Below are positions 37,001 through 46,398 of a DNA stretch of 64,000 nt, in pieces (position 1 is the stretch's first letter; each line of letters opens with the position of its first letter). Where the stretch lies: contig JAJNNX010000005.1 of NCBI GenBank assembly GCA_023159155.1, forward strand, positions 248,001 to 312,000, in the 5' to 3' direction. The notes below the pieces were generated by a model. It was not told the origin of the DNA and ran no database searches. It saw only the letters and a list, made by a program, of their open reading frames with translations. This DNA comes from Ustulina deusta (taxonomy: Eukaryota; Ascomycota; Sordariomycetes; Xylariales; Xylariaceae). Both the position numbers and the translations under genes were made by a program.

Positions 37001-37619
37001 GGATGATGAGAGGAGATTCGGTATTAGCCCAACGATGGACACGAATGGCTTTGTGGATGCCGTCTTGGCGATTGTGTTCGATCATGCGCGAGAACAACGA
37101 GCAAGGACATTGCCAACCCCAGGCACGGTGCAGTCCGTCGTCTTTAGCTCGTACAACCCAATCATGTGCGCGACTCTCAATTGGAAGCAACCAAACTTTC
37201 CCGTCTTTCTCTGCAATAACCTCGGACGAGAAGAGATGATGCCGGCGCCGAATTTCATCCAGAGCAGTGGTAGGAGAACCTTTTCGGTCAAGGAGGCGGT
37301 CAGGATAGCGCAGAACAACAACCTCATGGGGCTGGTTTGTAGCGCTCGACTGCTGGTGAGTTGTCTCGTCCTCTCTACTTCCTTCCTTCCTTTTCCACAC
37401 GCCTTACTATTTTGCACTAGATTGCTGACAGAATGCGCCTTGAAGGACATGGTACCGGCCTTGGTAGACGCCATCAAGTCTCACGGACTGGCCCTAGTGG
37501 TTGACCAATCCGCCCAGCCGCAGACACACGCAGAGCCAATCCTCCGCATGCCTAAAGGTGTAGATGGTATTCTCAAGAGTAATGGCGTCTTACGCTTTAA
37601 CGAATCTATCGATGTATAG
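34031..37619 (+). CDS. PHO81: PHO81/NUC-2 phosphate-response CDK inhibitor (SPX, ankyrin repeats, GDPD-like domain)
   Basis: My model is 34031-34032, 34144-34228, 34399-34521, 34583-34633, 34684-35488, 35545-37355 and 37446-37619, giving 1016 aa. The initiator is split: AT at 34031-34032, a 111-nt GTAAGT...TTAG intron, then G AAG TTC, giving the family start MKFGKQIQKRQLEVPEYAASFVNYKALKK. An N-terminal SPX domain (about 1-155) binds inositol pyrophosphates in this family. Ankyrin repeats span roughly 200-420 (DNFTPLIHAI, GWTPLVHAASEGN), and the C-terminal third is the degenerate glycerophosphodiesterase-like domain of Pho81 proteins. In low phosphate Pho81/NUC-2 blocks the Pho80-Pho85 (PREG-PGOV) kinase, so the Pho4/NUC-1 factor acts. 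Uncertain points: the intron at 34522 could end at TAG 34561 (adding TVVNILK), and the last intron uses an AAG acceptor or is retained as 30 extra codons. Confidence 0.92.
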
Positions 37620-38135
37620 ACGAAGCTCTCGTCATCGTCTATCTAGAAGTGATTCTCGGGTCTGGAACTAGGTGCAGCCACGGAGTGTTCCGTGGCAACA
37701 TGCTTATTATTGGGGGATAGCTATCTGCTTGTTTGCTTATTTAGGCATTTCAATGCCATTTGCCACGGCCGGTCGATAGGTAAGTGAGAAATATGTCCGG
37801 CGAAAAGTAAGGAACATGAAATACCAGGGAACCATGGACTGGCAATTCGCCATTTAAATGGGGGGACGGCAAAGACTGCTTATCGTAGATACGCAATACT
37901 GCCCATGGAAGAAGTCGTAACAGAAAGAGAGAGAAAGCTGGGAATTGTAGATGATACTGTTGTTGGGTTGCTTTTTTTGCCTGGCCATATATGGTAATAG
38001 AACAAAAAACGAGTAGCTTATCTACACACACAGGAGAAAATTTGAAAAGAAAATTCTTGTTTATTATAATTAACCATGACTACGTCATTCGTTACTTCAT
38101 TCGATTTTTGTCCTTTTCCCTTTGAACCATATGCT
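37620..38135. other. Convergent 3' intergenic region
   Basis: Lies between the PHO81 stop and the stop of the minus-strand membrane-protein gene. It holds both 3' UTRs; no gene seen. Confidence 0.55.
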
Positions 38136-39008
38136 TTAAGCCCCCTTATACTCGTAGCGAAAGGCACTGAGCTCCTTCTCCGGATCGATGCTTCCCATGA
38201 GCATCTTGGCAACGAGCACGACGACGTAGATGAGGGCAGGAAGATTCGCGAGCCCGACGTGGCCCCAGTGCTGGGCGGCGGCCGGACGTCGCGGCGACAG
38301 CAAGCCGGCGAGGACCAACAGGCCGCAGAGCGCGACGTTGAGGAACGGGAGGTACTGCTGCAGCGGCGAGCGATGTCGCTGCGCCCAGAAGAAGAACCGC
38401 GACCCCGCGGCACTAGCCCGTCTGCGCCGCTGGGCGTTGGCGCCCATCGGAAGAAGACCGTGTTGTTGCTGTTCTTGTTGTTGTTGTTGTTGTCTCCCCG
38501 CCGAAGAAGAGGCCTCTGTCATGGTGGTGGTGGTGGTGGTGGTGGTAGAAGCATCGGAACCCGCGACCCAGGCGTCGAGGGCGCGGATGCCCGTCACGCC
38601 GGGCGGCAGGGACCACAGGGACCAGGCCGTGGCGGCGAGACTCGAGAGCGCGAGGAGCGCGATCCAGACCTCTGCGGCGGTCTCCCTCCTCCTCGCGCCG
38701 TCGTCGCCCGGCGGTCTCGTCGTCGGGGGCGTGGAGAGGAAAGCGGCGAACGCGCCGACCAGGACGACGAGATACGGCAGCGCGGAGACGGCGGGCAGCG
38801 CGAGCAGCAGGAGGCGGAACTGCGCGTTGCGGGCGGCGTTCTGCTGCGCGAGGCCGCGGATCAGGTCGTCCTGCTCTTGCTCGTCGAGGACCGGCCCGTC
38901 TGAGTCTAGGTCCGAGTCGGGCCGCGAGGAGGACGGCGAGGCGGTTGTGGTGTCGGAGGGGTAGGCGAAGGTGCGGCGGAGGCGGGTTGTTGCTGTTTTG
39001 AGGTCCAT
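38136..39008 (-). CDS. Four-span membrane protein with poly-Thr and poly-Gln tracts, unknown function
   Basis: A single-exon frame of 290 aa. Four hydrophobic segments are visible: LLLLALPAVSALPYLVVLV, VWIALLALSSLAATAW, FLNVALCGLLVLAGLL and LPALIYVVVLVAKMLM. The N-terminus is Ser/Asp-rich and hydrophilic, and the protein ends in SIDPEKELSAFRYEYKGA, which looks like a conserved signature. Between helices 2 and 3 a loop holds eight consecutive Thr (ACC repeat) and interrupted Gln runs (CAA repeat), followed by an Arg-rich patch. GC content is markedly higher than in the flanks. I recognise no named family; it may be an ER or organelle membrane protein. Confidence 0.8.
   Translation of the reverse strand: MDLKTATTRLRRTFAYPSDTTTASPSSSRPDSDLDSDGPVLDEQEQDDLIRGLAQQNAARNAQFRLLLLALPAVSALPYLVVLVGAFAAFLSTPPTTRPPGDDGARRRETAAEVWIALLALSSLAATAWSLWSLPPGVTGIRALDAWVAGSDASTTTTTTTTMTEASSSAGRQQQQQQEQQQHGLLPMGANAQRRRRASAAGSRFFFWAQRHRSPLQQYLPFLNVALCGLLVLAGLLSPRRPAAAQHWGHVGLANLPALIYVVVLVAKMLMGSIDPEKELSAFRYEYKGA
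38463..38547. repeat. Coding trinucleotide microsatellites (TTG and TGG)
   Basis: Plus-strand TTG runs at about 38463-38493 and a TGG/GGT run at about 38522-38547 lie within the membrane-protein gene on the other strand, where they encode Gln and Thr homopolymers. Their length probably varies between strains. Confidence 0.8.
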
Positions 39009-39931
39009 GTTTCTCCTTCTTCTCCTTTTCCTTCTTCTTTCTCTTCCCTTTGCTTGCTTTCCTTCTGTCCCCTGAAAGAATCAAGATGGTCAGACTAGGC
39101 TCGGTCGGGTTCGGCGGTGTTACGAAGTGTGGTTGCTCGAGTATATGCAGGTAGATGGATGGATAGGTACCTACGGTATGTGACGTTTCGCGACCGGGGC
39201 GTGTTCGAGGGCTACCTACACACAACGGCCAAGCTTGGTATGCGAAAAGCAATCTCGCTTTGGCAATGGGTTGTGTGGCTTAGAAGACCATATTGGGTCG
39301 CAGCCAAGGTAGATAGAGCGCTTTTCGAAAAAAAAAAAAAACCGTTACCAGCAGCGCTGGTCTTCGTATCGTGAAAGCTTGGAAAGCGCACGTATCGTAA
39401 AATCAGGCAGATGCTCTGCTTGATGACTTCCTAGGAAGTCGTACAGGTGACGTAGTTAGGTAAGGACAAAATGCAGGGTCCAAGAGCGGCGGCTGTGGCT
39501 GTGACTGTGGCTGAGGCTGAAGCTATGGATCGCACCTTGTTGTCGCTTATTAGTAAAACTATAGGTAGCCCACGAGGCGAGAGAGTGTCTACGCATTCGA
39601 CATTTCGTCTAGGTTGAGTTTAGGTATTAATTGATATGTAGAAATATAGAATGGGTGGGATATACACTGTCCAATAAAAATTTAAGGTTACCTTTACCTA
39701 AGTTGATTTAATGGAGAGCTGCTATGGAGGAACAATGCTATTCACAGCGATTTTATTCCACTCAGAGGTTTTCACCCGCTCTTATACTGCCGGAGACTCC
39801 ATAGCTAATCTAGCTTTCAAACGGCGAGATCCTGGTAATATCTTGTATATATAGTGGGGTATCTGAGGAGCCTAAACTGAGGGACATGTCCATGATACAT
39901 GTAATATACATAATAAAACATGATTTAACTC
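39009..39931. other. Intergenic region
   Basis: Promoter of the membrane-protein gene (pyrimidine-rich leader at 39010-39070, shown on the plus strand) and COX11 3' flank. There is a poly-A run at 39330-39341 and a CTGTGGCTGTGA-like repeat at about 39490-39520. No gene seen. Confidence 0.5.
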
Positions 39932-41091
39932 TTATGATGTCGTGGGAAAGTTCTTAAAGTTCCCATTATTATCGTACTTAGCCTCTGCAAGAGAGGAAAA
40001 AAAGAACAAGGTCAGCTAACCGCAATTCTAGCCACAAGAAGAAGAAGAAGACCTAGGATAGCCATGCTGTGAGTTGACCTGAAGAGATGTGGCGCAACTT
40101 ACTAAAGAACGTATAACTCAACGTGACCTCGTTAATTCCCCTCATGTTCAGATCGTCCAGCAGATCCGGGTCGAGGTAGAAGAAGACGGGCATGTCGACC
40201 GTCTCGCCGGCATTGAGGCGCTGCTCCTCGAAGCAGAAGCACTGGATCTTGCTGAAGTACGGCGCGACTTGGGCGGGCGTCACGCTGTACGTCGCCACGC
40301 CGATGATGTCGCTGCCGCTGCGGTTCGTGGCCGTGTAGAAGGCCAGCGCCGTCTCCCCGGGCAGCACCCGCACCTCGCGCTGCTGCGGCACGAACTTCCA
40401 CGGCAGCACGTCCGACACCGACGCGTTGAACGTCACGCGGATGCGCCGTGCGTCTTTCACCGGCACGAGACGTGAGGCTGGGTCTCCGCCCGTCGAGGAT
40501 CCTCCGTGTCCGGGCGCTCGCACCGGCTGGCCTCCCCAGCCCGTCGTTTGGCAGATCTGTTCCTCGCGGGGGGGACGGGTCAGCATTGGTGATCGTATGA
40601 TTAGATGTCGTGGCGTTTATTGCCTTGGTTCGAGCCTTCGCGCGGGAACGAAATCGGTACGAGACTCGACGGGGGGGGGATTCCGTGACGGCGGAAAAAA
40701 GACTGGAGAGACGAACCATCTTGTACATAGGCACGGAGCCATACGAGAAAGCGACAGTGCCGAGGATGATGCTGAGACTGTAGAACCTGGTACACAGCAC
40801 ATGATGAGCTTCCCATTCAACACCTATTCTGCCACTGCCTTATACGTCTCGCAGGTGGTGATTGCCATACAGGGTTGTCCGGTTCTTATATTTGTAGTGT
40901 TCGCGCAAGCGGTCCATCGACGGAGCCTGTGCGCTGCGCTGCCGTGGTTTCGTGGCATTCGAGATCGGCCTACGGGTCATTCGGCCGGGCAATTGCCTCG
41001 CTTGGGCGAGTTCTCGACGACATGATGTGCATGCCCAGGACGAGGCGTTCGATTGGAGCGCTCTCCACGAAATTCGGGGGAGAGGGTTCAT
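39932..41091 (-). CDS. COX11: Cytochrome c oxidase copper chaperone COX11 (CtaG family), four exons
   Basis: Exons 41091-40871, 40786-40717, 40556-40103 and 39984-39932 give 265 aa. The small last exon is needed: it replaces a run-on tail with KAKYDNNGNFKNFPTTS, restoring the YTFFKA ending typical of COX11. A basic, Arg/Ser-rich N-terminal mitochondrial targeting region precedes one transmembrane helix (about 74-92). The conserved lumenal domain follows, with PWKFVPQQREV, GETALAFYTATN and the copper-binding CFCF motif (203-206) in IQCFCFEEQRLNAGE. COX11 inserts Cu(B) into Cox1 at the inner mitochondrial membrane. The frame extends upstream to an ATG at 41178, but the start at MNPLPRISWR fits better as a presequence. 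Introns are 84, 160 and 118 nt. Confidence 0.95.
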
Positions 41092-41506
41092 GCTGTGTGG
41101 TGAGGGTTGAGAGTTTGGGGAGCTCTGGAGCTCGTCGGCTGATCCGATAATTTGGACCTTGTCAGATGTTCGTCGCAAAGCATCGGCATGGATCTAGGAT
41201 GGCGGCGCGGATCAATTACAGGGGACTATCCTCTGGCTAGGGGGTATAATAGGCCCACTATCTACAGCTAGAACGGTGCGCGACCTCCACTATAGCTTCA
41301 ATAAGTTCCTTGAGACATAGCTGGAGCCATAAATCATCGAAGATTAGGCCTATTGTTAAAGCCTTCGTAAATCGACACAAATGATGATATTATTCACAAT
41401 GAAACCGGGAAAGTGATATACAAGCTTTGATTATAGGCCCAATGATTATCGAATGATGCATTCCAAAGTAAGGTAACCCGCAAGGAACGAGGTTAGGTAT
41501 ATACAA

Positions 41507-43159
41507 TCATGCCGACTTCCCATTCGCGAACTTCTTGCCTATGCGGATGACTCTGGCTGATACTCGAACCTTGGTCGTACTGAAGACTCTGTCCGGGAGG
41601 TCTATGAGGAATATTTGGATGACCAAAATGATGATTCTCACTAACCAATCTAATATCCCCAACTCAGGTTGCCTCCCGCGGCTCGACGTGGAGTCCACAT
41701 ACTCGAAGGGCAGACGTGCACCGAGATGTGAGATGGCGACATGCAGTCCACTGCTGAAGCCATCTTCGTGGAAGCCGTGTCTAGTCCATGCGCCTGCATA
41801 GCTGATTCCACGCTTGTTTTGAATATTCGGAAGCTGCTCCAGTGCCTGAACAGCCGCTGGCGTGTAGAGAGGATGTGAATAAGAATACCGCCCCTGTACT
41901 GTTTGTGCTTTCGGTTCGTGGATGGGATTCAAAGTAACTAATACGTCGCCGAACGCTTTGTGGGGAATATGCTGTATAGTATTCATGTTATAAGTGAGAG
42001 AGACCTGGTCGATGTCTTTACCCGTCCAAGGGGACGACATAGTAAGGTAGTTCGCTGATGACCACGCATTGCGGCGTTTGGGCATAAGGGATACGTCGGA
42101 ATGGAGCACACATGTGTTCTCCGATGACCGGAAGTTTGACATGATGGCTTTCTCTTCCTCGGTCGCTGAAGGCGCAATGATCTGGAAGGCCTGGTCTCCA
42201 TGAGTGGCGAGAATCACATGGTCGTAAACTTCCGTTTTGCCGTTTTCCAGATGCAGCCGTACTTGGCCGTTCTCATCGTTAGACAGATGTTTCACCGCAG
42301 TCTTACAAAAGAGATGGTTTGGAGGGAACCCCCTCATGACCGCATCCACGTATGACTTGGCACCGTTTTCCAATGTCAGCCAGTCCGGTCTGGTCGAAAC
42401 CGTACTCAGGAGGCGATGATTCCACCTAAATTCAGACGTCAACAGCGAAGTCTCGGAAGGCACAGCTATATAACTTACATAGACCTGACTAAGGTGACGA
42501 TAGGAAACTCCAGGGCACACGTGTTTGGGCTCATAGTCCACATCGCAGCCGTAATGGGGATAAGATAATCATTTCGGAATGTATCGGAATAGCCTTGCCT
42601 TTGCAGGTAATGACCAATGGTCTCCAGGCTAGTCGAGGACAGATGAGACTCATTCGAGCTGGCTCCCTGATCTCTCAGAAGGTCCAACGCAAATTTATTA
42701 AAACGAATGATGTCAAACACCAGCCGCCACATCCTCGGCGAAAGTAAGTTTAATCTTTGGCAGAAGATGGCATCTAAGCTGTTGCTTGCCCACTCGAACT
42801 TCCCCTTGTCCCGCGAGAACCCAAATGTCATCTGCGTTGCGACAGTCGGGACATTGATCTTCCTTAGGAAATTGAGGAAATTGGCTTTGCAGTCGTTAGT
42901 TGAGGCACTGGCGAGGCATCGTGGCTTACCAACGGTATGTTGCTGTGTTTAGGACGATGAAGCCCGTATCGACCAGGGTTCTGAATTTCCCCCTTTTCCA
43001 CTCCACCGTGTTCGTATGTCCACCCAGCTTGTCGGCGGCTTCGTACAAGTAGACATCGTGATGTGTCCGATTCAACGCCCACAGGGCGGCAATCCCTGCC
43101 GAGCCACTGCCGACGATGGCAACCTTTTTTCTAGGCACACGATTAACCGACAATGACAT
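41507..43159 (-). CDS. FAD-dependent amine-oxidase-like protein with C-terminal membrane helix
   Basis: Exons 43159-42934, 42884-42479 and 42425-41507 give 516 aa. The N-terminus has the dinucleotide-binding fold VAIVGSGSAGIAALWAL (GxGxxG at 17-22) and the amine-oxidase follow-up YEAADKLGGHTNTV. Further family patterns are TATYPNFLNFLRKINVPT (across splice 1), SMWNHRLLSTV (across splice 2) and a C-terminal FAD contact region GAWTRHGFHEDGFSSGL. A hydrophobic stretch at about 460-480 (IIILVIQIFLI) suggests tail anchoring. The family is usually annotated as NAD/FAD-binding or flavin amine oxidase, and bacterial relatives often neighbour cyclopropane-fatty-acid synthase genes. The substrate is unknown. 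Intron 1 (49 nt) has a GTTGGT donor, a CTAAC branch and a non-standard AAG acceptor, chosen because only it restores the frame and the TYPNFL motif. Confidence 0.9.
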
Positions 43160-44828
43160 TGATATTTGGGTATTATTAAAAAATGAGAGGACGTCGGATG
43201 TGATCAGGCTGGGGATTCCGACAAAGTTATATATAGATAGGGATAGAGTGAGAGTAAGGAAATCGCAAAGGTTGGTATGTTGGGTTTCATAAAGCTGGAG
43301 GCTTGCGGCTGCCGGTGGGGAGCTGTGAGATAGGAGGATGACGTTTGCGTCTATAAATCGACCTAGTTACCCGCCACGCCATATGCCAGCGACGCTCCGG
43401 GTACAGATGGGGGTTCTGGATAGGTACAAGTGGCGCTTTTTGGTGCAATCAACTGAGCTACTGCAGCCCGTGCCCACCACGCTCGACACATGGCGGTAAG
43501 GACGCGTGCAAATACGATTCTTGCTGTTGAACAGGAGATAGGTGGACTTACATGTGATAATCCTGCCGCTGTCCTCTCATGGTACGGGACCCAACCGGTG
43601 GGTAGCTCGGTCCACTGTGGATGCAGTTCTAATAATAATGATAACGTGATAAGAGACGCCGATGTTTTACAGAAAGGGTTTCGTCGGACCTGGACACGAG
43701 ACACTGCGAATCGAGACGTTGACGGAGAACAAGATGGAGTGCAGCAGCTCTAGTGCACGAATTGCCGAACATCGATTAGTGACTAGATAGTCCGTCCCGA
43801 AGCAGACGGGAATGCACAGGCGCTAGTTGTTATTTGCAATAGCCTTGCTCTTTTGCTCTCTTGTGTCTCCGAAAGGGGATTTTAGTATCTATTCATGTGA
43901 AGACGAGAACCTGGTGCATCTTACACGGTCCAAGATTCGATTGTGGAGGTACATTTGGATATAGTGGACCGGTAGATGATAAGACAAGTCTTCAGTTCTG
44001 CATCAGCATCAAAGCAATGGTTACTGGAGCATAACTAGGCGGGCATGCATAGAAAACCACCCAATTTCCGGTATCACGAGACGAGAACCTATGCAACAGT
44101 GAAATCAAGAGCCATCGGAGTCCAAGTCGCTGCGTAACCCAGTTTCAGGGCATCGCGCAAAAGGCCTACAGCTTATACACAGGGTATCAAGAGATGTCGA
44201 GGCTCAACGGGACCGAATACTCAGAGGCGATAGTCCGAAGACCACCGTCTAATATCCAATTCTTTTAAAGCTCCTGATTTAGTCTGCCCGGCTAATACAA
44301 CTCGGCGTTCACGAAGATAGAGGAACTCGAGCCTAATAACTGCGCTCGGGGGTCAACTTTCATAATGGAGAAAAGAAGGTTAGAAGAAATGGGAGCAAAA
44401 TTATCAAGGCGCGTTATATACATCTGGATGGAGCTAGAGCACAGACCATGCAATTTGGTGGCTTAGCGTTGACCCAGATGGGCGATGTGGCTGAGGCTGT
44501 CAATTGGCCTATCTAGGTCGGCTGGATTTACAGTAGATAGACGGTGTCTTAGGTAGGCAATCGCATTTGGAATTGCGAGTGCCTGCCAGGCACCCGGCCT
44601 TGTGGGTTACGCAACCTCATCATCGATCCAGCCTCCCCAACCAGCACATCCATCCAACTACAAACGCATCCGACGAATCCGCCAACCAACAAACAGCATT
44701 CAAACGGAGAAGAAAACCAGTAACATAATAATCATCGCATAAGAGCCAATAGACCCAATTCTGACCCAAAACGCCCTCGACCTTCCGAAGTGAAACGCCG
44801 CCTCATCAGCCAGTACTAATCCAACAAG
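43160..44828. other. Divergent intergenic region between the FAD oxidase and VTI1
   Basis: Promoters of both flanking genes in about 1.7 kb. Overlapping ORFs around 43363-43753 on both strands lack recognisable motifs. Pyrimidine- and CA-rich leader DNA appears from 44630. Confidence 0.5.
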
Positions 44829-45736
44829 ATGGCGAACCCCCTCGATACCGATGCCGGCTCTGAGCTGTTCAGCAGCTACGAGGCCGAGTTCAAGCTCGTA
44901 CAGGCCGACCTGACACAGAAGCTCGACCAGATCCCCGAGTTAAACGGCGAGCCGCGGAAAGCAGCCGTCAACCAGGCCGAGCGAGCGCTCGAGGAGGCCG
45001 AGGAATTGGTACGCAATGCAGCTGCGCATCTCGTCTCACCTCTATTTTCTTCGAGAGAGGACTTCCAACACTGGCATAATTGAAAGCATTTGCTAACCAG
45101 GAGTCCAAAAACGCCAAACAGCTCGGGCAGATGCGTCTAGAGAAGCAGAACATCCCGTCCGCGAACCGGAACAAGGTCAACGCGCGCCTGCGCAACTTCG
45201 AGACGGACGTGGACAAGGCGAAGCGGAAGCTGCAGGTGCTGGCAGATGATCGCGCAGCGCTGTTCGGGTCGCGGTACACGGACGACCCCGACGCGAGCCC
45301 GAGCGACCGACAGCTCGAGCAACGGCAGCAGCTGCTGGCGGGCACGGACCGGCTGGACCGGTCGTCGCAGCGCCTGCGGTCCTCCCAGGCCCTCGCCAAC
45401 GAGACCGAGGCCATCGGCGCCGCCACCCTCGCCGACCTGCACACGCAGCGCGAGCGCATCCAGCACACCGGCGAGATGCTCTTCGAGAGCGAGGGCTACG
45501 TCGATCGCAGCGTCAAGACGCTGAGGGGTATGGCGCGTAGGTAAATGACTCTCCCCTCCCCTTTTTACGCCTCCTTCGGCCTTGGTATTTTGTTTAACCC
45601 CCCGTTATACAAACGACCACTAACTAACCTGTTCTCGTCCCTCGTTAGGATGGCTACGAATCGGGTGATCACCATCGCCATCATCACGGTCCTCGTAATA
45701 CTGATCTTCGCCGTCATCTTCGCCAAGTTCAGGTAA
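44829..45736 (+). CDS. VTI1: Vti1 Qb-SNARE
   Basis: Exons 44829-45008, 45122-45540 and 45649-45736 give 228 aa. The first acceptor is set at AAACAG (45119-45121), giving EEL-LGQMRLEKQNIPS, which matches the family. An in-frame CAG 21 nt earlier would add seven residues, but it lies only a few bases from the CTAAC branch site. The Habc-type N-terminal helices (SYEAEFKLVQADL...) are followed by the signature LEKQNIPSANRNKVNARLRNFETDV, the SNARE helix ending ESEGYVDRSVKTLRGMARR, and a C-terminal anchor IITVLVILIFAVIF. Vti1 serves several SNARE complexes in Golgi, endosome and vacuole transport. It is recycled by Sec17/Sec18, and SEC17 is 5 kb away. Confidence 0.93.
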
Positions 45737-46398
45737 AAGGCAACATGACAGGGGAGACTTTAGATAATACCCAGCCACTCACTCACCCACCCACCCTATC
45801 AGCGCTACAAGGCCAACTCAAGAACGGGAGGAAAAGAAGCCCAAATCATGCAAATAATTATGCTTGTTCGGCATCAGGGCGAGCACCAATCATAGACTCT
45901 TCTCGAGGTCATCCATTAGTGTAGTAAACACTCTGTATTTTGATGGGGAAATGCGTCAGATGTTGATGGCATGAAAGAAGAACTGGGCGTTTTAGCGGAG
46001 CACAGAGGAGTTCGACTGGCTTTTTTTTTTTTTTTTGCATTAACTACCCGAAACGATTCATTAAATCTTTGTAGTTGTCGTTCTGTCGTATATATATATA
46101 CACTACTACTACCTCGCTTCCTTCTGGCGCAGGCAGACGTGACCGAAAGCTAATTCAAGAATACAATCCATTCACGATAATTTTTTATGTGCTGATCAGC
46201 ATGCATACTTATTTATGCTATGGATTGGTTTTGTCATTCCTACCTACACACTCCTCTGAACGCCGGTAAAACAAGGGTCGTGACATGCTGCTTGCCGCTA
46301 CAGCTTCTACCGATTCATAGACGCAGATAATGCTGGGAGCACAGGATGAAAATGCTGTAAGTGGGTATCAAGTAGACGGAGCGAGACTCGTCCAGGCC
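45737..46398. other. Convergent intergenic region with a T16 run
   Basis: 3' flanks of VTI1 and RRP12. A homopolymer of 16 T lies at 46021-46036 and a short TA run near 46091. No gene seen. Confidence 0.55.

Noticed and set aside
38076..38964. Plus-strand ORFs of 244-275 codons over the membrane-protein gene
   Set aside because: Shadows of a GC-rich minus-strand gene that has four clear membrane helices.
45101..45121. Earlier acceptor for VTI1 exon 2
   Set aside because: CAG at 45098-45100 is only a few bases from the CTAAC branch site and would add ESKNAKQ, which is absent from the family pattern.
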